Part shown: piece after piece, positions 51,543 through 60,422 of the stretch
Layout: each line of letters begins with the position of its first letter
Position numbering within the stretch: position 1 is the first letter of the stretch
Assembly (NCBI GenBank): GCA_024642005.1
Contig: JAHECA010000002.1
Location: forward strand, 126,756 to 190,755
Length of the DNA: 64,000 nt
Direction: 5' to 3'
From: Robiginitalea sp.
GTDB taxonomy: Bacteria > Bacteroidota > Bacteroidia > Flavobacteriales > Flavobacteriaceae
Notes under the pieces: model-generated
Told to the model about the DNA's origin: nothing
Database searches by the model: none
What the model saw: the letters and a program-made list of their open reading frames with translations, nothing else
Program-made: the position numbers and the translations under genes

Positions 51543-52895
51543 ATGCCAACTGAGATCCGAATCAAAAAAGGATTGAACATCAATCTTATCGGCGCTGCAG
51601 AACCCACCACCTCCAAAGCTGTACCCAGCAATGTTTACTCCCTCAACCTACTCGATTTTCACGGGCTTACACCCAAGTTGATCGTGCGTGAAGGGGCCGA
51701 AGTAAAGGCGGGCGAGGCGCTCTTCTACAATAAGGATTACCGACCCATGGTCTTTGCCTCCCCGGTTAGCGGGGAAGTGGTGGAGATACAGCGGGGCCCC
51801 CGGCGGCGCATCCTCTCCCTGCGGATTTTGGCCGACAAGGAGCAGAAGCCCCTGGCGCACCAGCCGCTCGACCTGAAAAAGGCCGATGCAGCGGCCGTGC
51901 GGGAGTTCTTGCTGAAAACCGGCTGCTGGCCCTTTCTGAAGCAGCGGCCCTACGACCTGATTGCCGATCCGGATTCACGGCCCAAGGCGATCTTTGTGTC
52001 GGCCTGCATAACGGCGCCCCTGGCTGCCGACATCAACTACACCCTGAAAGGGAAAGAGAAGGAGCTCCAGGCGGCCTTAAGCGCCCTGGCCAAGCTCACC
52101 CCCGGGAAAGTACATGTGAGCATAGGCGCCGGGGCCGATTCGCCCTTTGCAGGATTGCAGGGCATTGAACTGCACCGTATCAGCGGGCCCCACCCGGCCG
52201 GCCTGGTAGGCACCCAGATTAACCACATCGACCCCATCAACAAGGGGGAACGGGTATGGACCGTTTCGCCCCAGGACCTGGTGATCATCGGGGAAGCCCT
52301 GCTCACCGGCATCTATAACGCGGAGCGCGTGGTGGCCCTGGCCGGAGGCAGCATCAAAAACCCGAAGTATTACACCACCCGGATCGGTGCCGAAATCTCG
52401 ACTTTCCTGTATGCCAGCGGGGTAAATGAAAAGAACTTCAGGGTCATCAACGGGGATGTGCTCACCGGCAGGAAAACCCGGCCCGATGGGTACCTCGGTT
52501 TTTACAACAACACGGTAACGGCCATTCCGGAGGGTGACGACTACGAGTTTTTCGGATGGACCAAACCCGTCTTCAACAAAATATCAACCACCCGGGCCCT
52601 GACCTTTTCATGGCTCCACCCGAACAAGAAATACAACCTGAATACCAACACCAATGGCGAACACCGGGCCTTCGTGGTTACCGGGCAGTACGAGCAGGTA
52701 TTCCCCCTGGACATCTACCCGCTGCAGCTGCTCAAGGCCTGCATGGTGGGAGACCTGGACGAGATGGAGCAACTGGGGCTCTACGAGGTGATCCCGGAGG
52801 ACTTCTCCCTGACTGAATTTGTCTGTATTTCCAAACAACCCCACCAGGAGATCATCCGCAAGGGCCTCGACCTGTTGCATTCTGAAATTGGATAA
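51543..52895 (+). CDS. nqrA: Na+-translocating NADH:quinone reductase subunit A
   Basis: NqrA is the cytoplasmic subunit of the sodium-pumping NADH:quinone oxidoreductase. The 450 residues open with the family sequence IRIKKGLNINLIGAAEP and include VREGAEVKAGEALFYNKDYRPM, a lipoyl-like segment, and VHVSIGAGADSPFAGLQGIELHRISGPHPAGLVGTQINHIDPINKGE, diagnostic for NqrA. Length is normal. It is the first of six tightly packed genes. Confidence 0.97.
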   Translation: MPTEIRIKKGLNINLIGAAEPTTSKAVPSNVYSLNLLDFHGLTPKLIVREGAEVKAGEALFYNKDYRPMVFASPVSGEVVEIQRGPRRRILSLRILADKEQKPLAHQPLDLKKADAAAVREFLLKTGCWPFLKQRPYDLIADPDSRPKAIFVSACITAPLAADINYTLKGKEKELQAALSALAKLTPGKVHVSIGAGADSPFAGLQGIELHRISGPHPAGLVGTQINHIDPINKGERVWTVSPQDLVIIGEALLTGIYNAERVVALAGGSIKNPKYYTTRIGAEISTFLYASGVNEKNFRVINGDVLTGRKTRPDGYLGFYNNTVTAIPEGDDYEFFGWTKPVFNKISTTRALTFSWLHPNKKYNLNTNTNGEHRAFVVTGQYEQVFPLDIYPLQLLKACMVGDLDEMEQLGLYEVIPEDFSLTEFVCISKQPHQEIIRKGLDLLHSEIG

Positions 52896-52904
52896 CGAAA
52901 CGAC

Positions 52905-54182
52905 ATGAGTGACAAAAGACTGACCTTCAAGAAAAGGTTGCACATAATCAAGCATGGCCTGCGCGGCAAGAAGCTGGCTCCGGCCTTCAGCGCCCTGCAC
53001 ACCTTCCTGTTCACCCCTGACGAAACCACCCATTCGGGCGCGCACGTGCGGGTAGCCGACGACCTTAAGCGAACGATGAACACGGTAATCCTGGCCCTGA
53101 TTCCGGTCCTGATTTTCTCTTTCTTCAACACGGGATACCAGCATTTCGCAGCTCTTGACGCGGCAGCCGGTACCCCGCGCCAACTCGATCTGATGGGCAA
53201 TTTCCTGACCTGGGAAAACTTTTGGCTGGGCTTCACCCAGGTTCTTCCCCTGGTCATCGTTTCCTATGCCATTGGCCTGGGGATCGAATTCCTCTTTGCC
53301 GTGATCAAAGGACACGAGGTGGAAGAGGGGTATCTGGTTACCGGTATGCTGGTACCGCTGATCATCCCCGTGGACACCCCCCTGTGGATGCTGGCTGTGG
53401 CCGTTGCCTTTGGCGTGGTGATCGGAAAGGAAGTATTCGGCGGTACCGGGATGAATATCCTGAACCCTGCCCTGACCATCAGGGCCTTCCTCTTCTTCGC
53501 CTATCCTACATGGATGAGCGGCGACAAGGTCTGGGTGCACGACGCCGTGCGGCTGGCGGGCACACCCGACGCCATCTCCGGCGAGACCATCCTCGGGGCC
53601 CTGGCACAGAATGCCCCGTACCACTATAGCATTTCCGACATGTTCTTCGGTTTTATCCCGGGCTCTGTCGGGGAAACCTCTACGTTTCTGATTTTGCTCG
53701 GCGGGCTGTTCCTGGTTTTTTCCAGGATCGCCAGCTGGCGCATCATGCTGAGCTCCGTAATCGGGGCCCTGGTGATGGGGCTTGTTTTCAACGGTATTGT
53801 AGACCAGGGATGGATAGCAGAGGGCAGCCGCTTTTACAGCCTGATGAGTTTCCCCTTCTGGGAACACCTGCTTGTCGGGGGACTGGCCTTCGGGATCGTT
53901 TATATGGCCACCGACCCGGTAACCGGGTCGCAGACCAACCGCGGCAAGTGGATTTATGGCTTTTTGATCGGCTTCATTTCGGTCATGATCCGGGTGTTTA
54001 ACCCGGCCTACCCGGAAGGCGTCTTCCTGGCCATATTGCTGATGAACGTGTTTGCCCCGACCATTGATCACTACGTGGTGCGCGGCAATATCAAAAAACG
54101 CCTGAAACGCCTGACATCGGCTACCATCCTGGCCGGGGAGGCAGGGGGCAAAGCCGAACAACTGAAAGCTGAAACCGTATAG
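52905..54182 (+). CDS. nqrB: Na+-translocating NADH:quinone reductase subunit B
   Basis: NqrB is the large membrane subunit that forms the sodium path and carries riboflavin and a covalently bound FMN. The 425 residues contain many helices and the flavinylation motif SGET with Thr228 as the expected FMN attachment site, and the long stretches GKEVFGGTGMNILNPALTIRAFLFFAYP and AFGIVYMATDPVTGSQTNRGKWIYG. It starts nine bases after nqrA. The ApbE enzyme encoded at 58078 would attach the FMN. Confidence 0.97.
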   Translation: MSDKRLTFKKRLHIIKHGLRGKKLAPAFSALHTFLFTPDETTHSGAHVRVADDLKRTMNTVILALIPVLIFSFFNTGYQHFAALDAAAGTPRQLDLMGNFLTWENFWLGFTQVLPLVIVSYAIGLGIEFLFAVIKGHEVEEGYLVTGMLVPLIIPVDTPLWMLAVAVAFGVVIGKEVFGGTGMNILNPALTIRAFLFFAYPTWMSGDKVWVHDAVRLAGTPDAISGETILGALAQNAPYHYSISDMFFGFIPGSVGETSTFLILLGGLFLVFSRIASWRIMLSSVIGALVMGLVFNGIVDQGWIAEGSRFYSLMSFPFWEHLLVGGLAFGIVYMATDPVTGSQTNRGKWIYGFLIGFISVMIRVFNPAYPEGVFLAILLMNVFAPTIDHYVVRGNIKKRLKRLTSATILAGEAGGKAEQLKAETV

Positions 54183-54184
54183 TT

Positions 54185-54934
54185 ATGGCAATCGACACCC
54201 AAAAGAATTCCTATACCCTTCTTTTCTCTGCCGGCATGGTGCTGGTGGTGGGGGCGTTGCTGGCCTTCGTTTCGTCGGCCCTGAAGCCCACCATTAAAGA
54301 AAACGAGCGGTTCGAGAAACAGCAGAACATTCTCTACGCCATGGGCGTGAATGAAAATTCGGATGAGGGTTCTGTGAATTTCGTTCCCACCAAGACGGTG
54401 GAACAGACCTTTGCCCAGTACATCAAGAAACAACTCGTGGTGGAAGGGGATAAAATAACCGAAGACCCCGAGGCCTACCTGATCGACATGAAGAAACAGG
54501 TTGCCGCGGCCAAGAAGGGACAGCCCGCCAAACTCCCGGTGTTAATCGGCGAGAAAGACGGCAAGACCTATTACATCCTGCCCATGTACGGGAAGGGGCT
54601 CTGGGATGCCATCTGGGGCTATCTGGCCCTGGACGAGCAAATGGTGGTGCAGGGGGTGTATTTTGACCACAAAGGCGAAACCCCGGGCCTGGGGGCCAAT
54701 ATCAAGGAGCGGTATTTCATGGATGACTTCCAGGGGGAAACCGTGATGGACGGTACCCGCTATGTGGGCGTGCAGGTGGCCAAAGGGAACAACGACCCTT
54801 TGAATAAAGACAAACAGGACAATCAGGTAGACGCCCTGGCCGGCGCCACCATTACCGGGAACGGGGTAACGGCCATGATCGCCGACACCTTCCGCCTCTA
54901 CCAGGACTATCTCAAAACCGTAAGCGCTAACTAA
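54185..54934 (+). CDS. nqrC: Na+-translocating NADH:quinone reductase subunit C
   Basis: NqrC has one N-terminal membrane helix (about residues 10-32) and a periplasmic FMN-binding domain. The flavinylation site LAGATITGNGV has Thr222 as the acceptor of covalent FMN, matching the (S/A)GATxT consensus. Other family features are YILPMYGKGLWDAIWGYLALD and FDHKGETPGLGANI. Length (249) is typical. It starts two bases after nqrB and ends one base before nqrD. Confidence 0.97.
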   Translation: MAIDTQKNSYTLLFSAGMVLVVGALLAFVSSALKPTIKENERFEKQQNILYAMGVNENSDEGSVNFVPTKTVEQTFAQYIKKQLVVEGDKITEDPEAYLIDMKKQVAAAKKGQPAKLPVLIGEKDGKTYYILPMYGKGLWDAIWGYLALDEQMVVQGVYFDHKGETPGLGANIKERYFMDDFQGETVMDGTRYVGVQVAKGNNDPLNKDKQDNQVDALAGATITGNGVTAMIADTFRLYQDYLKTVSAN

Positions 54935-54935
54935 T

Positions 54936-55583
54936 ATGGCACTACTCAGTAAAAAAGACGCAAAACTCGTACTGGACCCGCTGGCCGACAACAACCCGAT
55001 TACCATTCAGGTACTGGGCATCTGTTCAGCCCTTGCGATTACCGCCCAGCTGCAGGCAGCTGTGGTAATGGCCATTTCGGTCATGTTTGTGTTGGGCATG
55101 GGCAACGTGGTAATCTCCCTGATGCGCAATATTATCCCCTCAAAGATCCGGATCATCGCCCAGCTTGTGGTGGTGGCGGCCCTGGTAATTATTGTGGACC
55201 AGGTGCTCAAGGCCTTTGCCTACGAGCTCAGCAAGACCCTTTCGGTGTTTGTGGGGCTAATCATCACCAACTGTATCATCATGGGCCGTTTTGAGGCCTT
55301 CGCCCTTGGCAACACCCCCTGGCGCTCCTTTTTGGACGGCATCGGCAACGCCCTCGGGTATGGCATCATCCTGGTTATTGTGGCCTTTTTACGCGAACTG
55401 CTGGGCTCCGGCACGCTGTTCGGCATCAAGGTGCTGGGCGACCCCATCGCCAAGACCGGCGTGTATGCCCTGGGTTACGAAAACAATGGCTTCATGATTA
55501 TCCCGCCTGCCGCTCTGATCGTAGTGGGGATAATCATCTGGGTACAACGCTCGCGCAACCCGGCCCTGATCGAAGAAAACTAA
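54936..55583 (+). CDS. nqrD: Na+-translocating NADH:quinone reductase subunit D
   Basis: NqrD is a six-helix membrane subunit related to NqrE; together they hold the intramembrane iron centre and help form the sodium channel. The 215 residues show GICSALAITAQLQAAVVMAISVMFV near helix 1, SVFVGLIITNCIIMGRFEAFA with the conserved Cys, and FLDGIGNALGYGIILVIVAFLRELLGSGTLFG. Length is normal. It begins one base after the nqrC stop. Confidence 0.97.
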   Translation: MALLSKKDAKLVLDPLADNNPITIQVLGICSALAITAQLQAAVVMAISVMFVLGMGNVVISLMRNIIPSKIRIIAQLVVVAALVIIVDQVLKAFAYELSKTLSVFVGLIITNCIIMGRFEAFALGNTPWRSFLDGIGNALGYGIILVIVAFLRELLGSGTLFGIKVLGDPIAKTGVYALGYENNGFMIIPPAALIVVGIIIWVQRSRNPALIEEN

Positions 55584-55610
55584 GCGCCGCCGAATTAAAA
55601 TGAAGAACGT

Positions 55611-56378
55611 ATGTTAGAGCATGTAGAATTATTCTTCAAGTCCATATTCATCGACAATATGGTGTTTGCCGTCTTTCTGGGGATGTGTTCCTTCCTGGCG
55701 GTATCCAAAAAAGTTTCCACCGCCGTGGGCCTGGGGGCTGCCGTTATCTTTGTACTGGCCGTTACCGTACCCCTAAACTGGCTGCTTGACCAGTACCTGC
55801 TGCAGCCCGGCGCCCTTTCCTGGCTGGGGCCTGAATACGCCGATTACGACCTGAGTTTCCTCTCTTTCATTTTGTTTATCGCCACCATTGCCACCATGGT
55901 GCAATTGGTGGAAATCGTGGTGGAGAAATTCACCCCGGCCCTGTACAACTCCCTGGGGATCTTCCTGCCGCTGATCGCTGTGAACTGCGCCATTCTGGGA
56001 GGGTCGCTATTCATGCAGAGCCGCGAGATCGAAACCCTGGGCCTGGCCCTGAACTATGGGGTGGCTTCAGGTATCGGCTGGTTCCTGGCCATTGTGGCTA
56101 TTGCCGCCATCCGCGAGAAAATACGCTACTCCAATGTGCCTGCGCCCCTGCGCGGGCTGGGTATCACCTTTATAATCACCGGCCTGATGGGCATCGGCTT
56201 CCAAAGCTTCGGAGGCATGCTCACCGGAGGTGATGAGGGAGGGGGCGACAAGGAAGAAGCGGGCAAGGAGATGGCCGCTCAACCCGAAGAAGCTACAGAC
56301 CAAGACAAAAAAGAGGAGGAGTCCCTGAAAAAGGAAACCACCGTCTCGTATAACGACCTTGTAAAGAAACCGCAATGA
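55611..56378 (+). CDS. nqrE: Na+-translocating NADH:quinone reductase subunit E, with charged C-terminal extension
   Basis: NqrE is the second six-helix subunit of the pair. The first 200 or so residues match the family, with [25 protein letters not shown] including the conserved Cys, [19 protein letters not shown] and [19 protein letters not shown]. The total of 255 residues exceeds the usual 200 because of a tail of about 50 mostly charged residues (Glu, Lys, Asp, Gly), probably cytoplasmic. Its stop overlaps the nqrF start by four bases (ATGA), so the two are translationally coupled. Confidence 0.96.
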   Translation: MLEHVELFFKSIFIDNMVFAVFLGMCSFLAVSKKVSTAVGLGAAVIFVLAVTVPLNWLLDQYLLQPGALSWLGPEYADYDLSFLSFILFIATIATMVQLVEIVVEKFTPALYNSLGIFLPLIAVNCAILGGSLFMQSREIETLGLALNYGVASGIGWFLAIVAIAAIREKIRYSNVPAPLRGLGITFIITGLMGIGFQSFGGMLTGGDEGGGDKEEAGKEMAAQPEEATDQDKKEEESLKKETTVSYNDLVKKPQ

Positions 56379-57682
56379 TTTTAGCTGCAAGTACCGTAGG
56401 AACCATCGTCATCACGGTAATCGCCTTTCTGATCCTCCTGCTGCTTTTGGTGGCACTGCTGCTGGTAACCAAGGAGAAACTATCACCCTCGGGGCCGGTA
56501 ACCATAACCATCAATGGGGAAAAGGAGATACAGGTGCCTTCGGGCAGTTCGCTGCTCTCGACCCTGGGGAACCAGAAAATATTCCTGCCTTCGGCCTGCG
56601 GAGGCGGGGGAACCTGCATCCAGTGTGAGTGCCATGTGCTATCGGGAGGCGGGGAACCGCTGCCCACCGAGACCCCCCATTTCTCCAAGAGGGAGCTCAA
56701 TTCCGGGGCACGCCTGGCCTGTCAGGTTAAGGTGAAGCAGGATATGGAGATTACCATTCCCGAAGAGGTGTTCGGTATTAAAAAGTGGGAAGCCACCGTG
56801 GTGCGGAATTACAACGTGGCCTCCTTTATCAAGGAGTTCGTGGTGGAAATCCCGGAAGACATGAATTACAAGGCCGGGGGCTACATCCAGATCGAGATTC
56901 CACCCTGCGAGGTGCCCTATAAGGACATCGACATTACGGCCCACCCCGAAGAGCACGAAACACCCGATAAATTCCAGAACGAATGGGACAAGTTCAACCT
57001 ATGGCCCCTGGTGATGAAAAACCCGGAAACCGTGGAGCGCGCCTATTCCATGGCCTCTTACCCGGCTGAAGGGCGCGAGGTCATGCTGAACGTACGTATC
57101 GCCACCCCGCCCTGGGACCGCGCCAAGAACGGCTGGATGGACGTAAACCCGGGGGTTGCCTCTTCGTACATCTTTGCGCGCAAACCGGGCGACAAGGTGA
57201 CCATTTCAGGACCTTACGGCGAATTCTTCATCAACGAATCAGAAGCCGAAATGCTCTATGTGGGCGGTGGGGCCGGCATGGCGCCCATGCGTTCGCACCT
57301 CTACCACCTGTTCAAAACCCTGAAGACCAACCGGAAGGTGACGTATTGGTACGGAGGACGCTCCAAGCGCGAGCTGTTCTACATCGACCACTTCAAGAAA
57401 CTGGAGCAGGAGTTCCCGAATTTCCGCTTCTTTATGGCCCTTTCCGAACCCCTGCCGGAAGACAACTGGAAGGTGAAGGAAAACCTGGATGCCCCGGGCG
57501 ACGGTTTTGTGGGCTTCATCCACAATTGTGTGATCGAGCACTACCTGAACCACCACGATTCGCCCGAAGATATCGAATTGTATTTCTGCGGGCCGCCCCT
57601 GATGAACAAGGCGGTTCAGAAAATGGGAGAAGACTTCGGCATTCCGGACGAGAACATACGTTTCGACGACTTCGGAGGCTAA
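56375..57682 (+). CDS. nqrF: Na+-translocating NADH:quinone reductase subunit F
   Basis: NqrF accepts electrons from NADH. It has one N-terminal membrane helix (about residues 8-31), a [2Fe-2S] ferredoxin domain with Cys75, Cys81, Cys84 and Cys116, an FAD domain with RAYSMASYP, and an NADH domain with [19 protein letters not shown] and [12 protein letters not shown]. The 435 residues are normal for the family. It overlaps nqrE by four bases. A strong hairpin terminator lies 19 bp after its stop, before the accessory genes. Confidence 0.97.
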   Translation: MILAASTVGTIVITVIAFLILLLLLVALLLVTKEKLSPSGPVTITINGEKEIQVPSGSSLLSTLGNQKIFLPSACGGGGTCIQCECHVLSGGGEPLPTETPHFSKRELNSGARLACQVKVKQDMEITIPEEVFGIKKWEATVVRNYNVASFIKEFVVEIPEDMNYKAGGYIQIEIPPCEVPYKDIDITAHPEEHETPDKFQNEWDKFNLWPLVMKNPETVERAYSMASYPAEGREVMLNVRIATPPWDRAKNGWMDVNPGVASSYIFARKPGDKVTISGPYGEFFINESEAEMLYVGGGAGMAPMRSHLYHLFKTLKTNRKVTYWYGGRSKRELFYIDHFKKLEQEFPNFRFFMALSEPLPEDNWKVKENLDAPGDGFVGFIHNCVIEHYLNHHDSPEDIELYFCGPPLMNKAVQKMGEDFGIPDENIRFDDFGG

Positions 57683-57700
57683 GCCACTCAATGCATTTAA

Positions 57701-57731
57701 AAAACCGATATGACCCCATATCGGTTTTTTT
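57701..57731 (+). terminator. Rho-independent terminator inside the nqr locus
   Basis: A perfect 12-bp stem AAAACCGATATG / CATATCGGTTTT with a 4-nt loop is followed by a run of seven Ts. It lies between nqrF and the small Nqr-associated gene, so it probably reduces expression of that gene and apbE. Confidence 0.92.
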
Positions 57732-57743
57732 ATAGCTCCTGCC

Positions 57744-58100
57744 ATGAAGCCACTCTCCGAACAAGAATTGCACAACCTGGCCATGAACCTGGTGGGCCAT
57801 GAGCTGGAAGCCGCCGGGTTTGAATTTTTGGGGGTTAACAGCAAACTGGGAAAGAATCCCCAGTTTGTGTGCCTGAAAGACGGCAACCTGCACTTTATCG
57901 TGGTGCGGCCCGTGCCTTTCCCGGCAGATCCGCGGGTGTACGATTCGGCCCTGATGGAGAAAATAAAAACACATGCCCTTACCTTTGAGGCGCGAACCTA
58001 TTACGCCGGAGTAGGCCTGTCGCCTGCCGACAACCGCAATGCCCCGGTCTGTTTGAACGAACCTTATATCGTAGATTATGAAGGCCTTATTGAACTTTAG
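57744..58100 (+). CDS. Small Nqr-associated protein of unknown function
   Basis: A 118-residue soluble protein without a signal peptide. The sequence looks conserved and compact: ELHNLAMNLVGHELEAAGFEFLGVNSKLGKNPQFVCLKDGNLHFIVVR, then a helix-rich part and TYYAGVGLSPADN. From memory, flavobacterial genomes often have such a gene beside nqrF and databases label it as an NQR subunit F, although it shares no domain with NqrF. It lies between nqrF and apbE, overlaps apbE by 23 bp, and is separated from nqrF by a terminator. Its role is unknown; assembly or maturation of NQR is a guess from context. Confidence 0.8.
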   Translation: MKPLSEQELHNLAMNLVGHELEAAGFEFLGVNSKLGKNPQFVCLKDGNLHFIVVRPVPFPADPRVYDSALMEKIKTHALTFEARTYYAGVGLSPADNRNAPVCLNEPYIVDYEGLIEL

Positions 58101-59103
58101 CCGATTTGCGGGAGTTACCCTGATGACCCTGCTGCTGGCGCTGGGTTGCGGCCCGGCAGGTCCCCTGCAGCGGCAGCAATACCAGGGCGGAGCCCTGGGC
58201 ACTTCCTATGCTATTATCGTTTATGCCGATGGGGAACACGACTTTACCGGACAGATCGACTCGGTATTCGCCGTGATGAACCGCTCCATGTCTACCTACC
58301 TGCCCGATTCCGACATCAGCCGCAGCAACGCGGGCGATACCGCAGTGGTGGTGGATGCCATGTTCCGGGAAGTCTTCGAGGCTTCTCGCGACATTTGGAA
58401 AACCAGCAAAGGCGCCTTCGACCCGACCGTAGGGGTACTGGTTGATGCCTGGGGCTTTGGCCCGGGCCAGGCCCTGGAGATGGACAGCCTCAAGGTAGAC
58501 AGCCTGCTCGCCTACGTGGGGTTTGAAAAAGTTAGCCTGGGCCCCGACGGCCGCCTCCGCAAAGCGGTTCCCCAGCTCCGGCTCGATTTCAATGCCATTG
58601 CCAAGGGTTATTCCATCGACCGCCTGGCTGCCCTGTTCGATGCGGAAGGCGTTTCGCATTACCTCATTGAGGTGGGGGGCGAGGTGCGCGCCCGGGGCGG
58701 GAACCCCGAAAAAAAAGAGCCCTGGCGCATCGGCATAGACGATCCGCAGGTACTAGATGGCAGGGCCATCAAGCGGGTAATCGCCCTGGAAAACCGCTCC
58801 ATGGCTTCGTCGGGGAATTACCGCAAATTCCGGGTCGACCCCGAAACCGGCAGCAAATATGTGCATACCATAGATCCGCATACCGGCTATACCCGGGCTT
58901 CAAATATACTTGCAGCCTCTGTGCTGGCCCCCACATGCATGGTAGCCGACGGCTATGCAACCACCCTTATGGCCATGTCTTTGGAAGATTCCCAGAAACT
59001 CCTGGAAGCCGATGACGACCTGGACGCCTATATTATCTATCTGGATGCAGAAGGGCAGGTGGCCGAATTCATGACGCCGGGGTTTGAGGCTTTGCTGCGT
59101 TAA
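58078..59103 (+). CDS. apbE: FAD:protein FMN transferase, lipoprotein
   Basis: ApbE transfers FMN from FAD to threonines in NqrB and NqrC, so its place at the end of the nqr locus fits. The 341 residues start with a lipoprotein signal (hydrophobic stretch, Cys24 in LALGC), placing the enzyme on the periplasmic side where the target domains are. Features include GTSYAIIVYADG, MSTYLPDSDISRSN, FDPTVGVLVDAWGFG, DFNAIAKGYSIDRLA, YLIEVGGEVRARGGNP and HTIDPHTGYT. The start overlaps the small protein gene by 23 bp. A terminator follows. Confidence 0.95.
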   Translation: MKALLNFSRFAGVTLMTLLLALGCGPAGPLQRQQYQGGALGTSYAIIVYADGEHDFTGQIDSVFAVMNRSMSTYLPDSDISRSNAGDTAVVVDAMFREVFEASRDIWKTSKGAFDPTVGVLVDAWGFGPGQALEMDSLKVDSLLAYVGFEKVSLGPDGRLRKAVPQLRLDFNAIAKGYSIDRLAALFDAEGVSHYLIEVGGEVRARGGNPEKKEPWRIGIDDPQVLDGRAIKRVIALENRSMASSGNYRKFRVDPETGSKYVHTIDPHTGYTRASNILAASVLAPTCMVADGYATTLMAMSLEDSQKLLEADDDLDAYIIYLDAEGQVAEFMTPGFEALLR

Positions 59104-59115
59104 GCGCAGCAAAGC
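59089..59115. repeat. Inverted repeat over the apbE stop codon
   Basis: GCTTTGCTGCG and CGCAGCAAAGC are perfect 11-bp arms with a 5-nt loop; the stop codon is in the loop. No T run follows directly. Confidence 0.7.
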
Positions 59116-59131
59116 AGGGAAGGTTTTGCTC

Positions 59132-59166
59132 GTCAGGCCGGCTGGCCTGACTCGCTTTTTCTCCTT
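59132..59166 (+). terminator. Terminator after apbE
   Basis: A perfect 8-bp stem GTCAGGCC / GGCCTGAC with a GGCT loop is followed by a pyrimidine- and T-rich tract, 28 bp after the stop. Confidence 0.82.
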
Positions 59167-59548
59167 TTTCTTTTGCCCACCCAAAAGAAGGAGGCAAAGA
59201 AAAGGGTGTTTCCGGCGAACTTCTGCCCCTTGAAATCTATGTCAGGGCTGCGGCCGCCGCTTAACCTACGCGACCTACGGTCGCTCAGAACCGGCTAAAC
59301 TGCGTTTACCGCACACCCTTCCTCGATTTACTACGGTTCAGAAGTGATGCCGGTATCATCCTCCTTTGGTGGTTGCATTGGGCGTAGTCCGCAACCGGCC
59401 TAATTTTTTGCGCGTAGTAAATGCAGCAAATCTTGCCGCAGAATAAAGGGAGCCGCGTCGGAGCAGCATTGCTGCGTAGGTTACGCGGCGAGGTCCAAGT
59501 TTTGCGTTGGATTTCAAGCGCAAAAAGTTCAGCCGCAGCGATTTTTTG

Positions 59549-59578
59549 GCCACTTTTTTATCGCTTAAAAAAAGTGGC
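59549..59578. repeat. Poly-T/poly-A inverted repeat
   Basis: GCCACTTTTTT and AAAAAAGTGGC are 11-bp arms around a short loop with TCGC. It may form one end of the element in the preceding region. Confidence 0.7.
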
Positions 59579-59645
59579 GATAAAAGCGAGTTGCGCCTGC
59601 AAGGCGAAACAAGCCCACCCTGCCACATGACCTGCAAAATGGAAA

Positions 59646-60422
59646 CTAAGCCCCTGCAGGCTTACGTACCAGCGGAATGAGCTCCCCGTCGGCCAGCCGG
59701 TACCGGTCTTTTAGCTCAGGGGTGAAGCGGGCGGTATAATCGACAGCCTCTGTATCAAAGCCTGCCTGGCGCAGCAAATCGAAATAATCGCGCCCGTAGA
59801 CGCGCACGTGGTCGTACTGTCCGAACAGGCGCCGCCGCTCTTGCGGATCGGTTACCGAAGGGTCTTCGTAAGTGGTTTTGCGTCGTAAGTCTTGCGGAAC
59901 CTGGAAGATGCCCCATCCGCCAGGTTTCATAACCCGGTACAATTCAGCGAGGGCTTTCCGGTGATCGGGGATGTGTTCCAGAACGTGGTTGCAGAGCACG
60001 ACATCGAAGCTGTCGGAGGCGAAGGGCAGGTGGCAGATATCCGCTTTTACCGTGGCCAGAGGCGAATTCAGGTCGGTGGTAACATAGTCGAGGTGCCCGA
60101 GCCGTTTAAACCGGCTGAAAAAGGCCTGTTCGGGTGCAAAATGCAGCAGGCGGGCGGGCCGGGTGAAAAAATCGGTCTCATTTTGAAGGTACAGCCAGAG
60201 CAGCCTGTGCCGTTCCAGGGAAAGGGTGGAAGGGGAGAGCACATTTTCCCGGGGTTTTTCGTACCCGTAGGGCAAAAAAGCCCTGAACTGCCTGCCATCA
60301 ATGGGGTCCGTGTAGCGCCGGCCCTTCAGCCAGAGGGCGAGCAGCGGCCTGGCCGCATAGCTCAGGCGGATCAGCAACGGCCGCGGAAAGCGCCTGAGCA
60401 CCCATTTGAAAACCGATTTCAA
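59646..60422 (-). CDS. Class I SAM-dependent methyltransferase
   Basis: The 258-residue protein has the Methyltransf_11-type core: LLHFAPEQAFFSRF leading to the SAM site, TTDLNSPLATVKADICHLPFASDSFDVVLCNHVLEHIPDHRKAL, and RVMKPGGWGIFQVP. The N-terminus (FKWVLRRFPRPLLIRLSYAARPLLALWLKGRRY) is basic and amphipathic, possibly membrane-associated. This type is common in surface polysaccharide or lipid modification, but the target is unknown. The start overlaps the map stop by four bases, so it is the last gene of the gpmI operon. Confidence 0.87.
   Translation of the reverse strand: MKSVFKWVLRRFPRPLLIRLSYAARPLLALWLKGRRYTDPIDGRQFRAFLPYGYEKPRENVLSPSTLSLERHRLLWLYLQNETDFFTRPARLLHFAPEQAFFSRFKRLGHLDYVTTDLNSPLATVKADICHLPFASDSFDVVLCNHVLEHIPDHRKALAELYRVMKPGGWGIFQVPQDLRRKTTYEDPSVTDPQERRRLFGQYDHVRVYGRDYFDLLRQAGFDTEAVDYTARFTPELKDRYRLADGELIPLVRKPAGA

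Larger units (their letters stand above)
59104..59645. other. Gene-free 540-bp region rich in inverted repeats; candidate dispersed element
   Basis: No open frame here has a believable protein. The region holds the apbE terminator, a CTCCTT-TTT-CTTTTG/CAAAAG-AAGGAG hairpin (59161-59193), a GCGACC/GGTCGC hairpin (59270-59284), a pair TAACCTACGC (59262-59271) and GCGTAGGTTA (59474-59483), and a GCCACTTTTTT/AAAAAAGTGGC hairpin (59549-59578). Short sequences of this kind, ending in a poly-T/poly-A GTGGC hairpin, resemble intergenic repeats I recall from other Bacteroidota genomes; that is memory, not a search result. Confidence 0.5.

Noticed and set aside
52608-54161. 517-codon minus-strand frame opposite nqrA/nqrB
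   Set aside because: Antisense to certain membrane-protein genes; composition unlike a real protein.
59356-59637. 93-codon minus-strand and 69-codon plus-strand frames in the repeat-rich gap
   Set aside because: Both run through inverted repeats and give Lys/Arg-rich low-complexity translations; better explained as non-coding repeat sequence.
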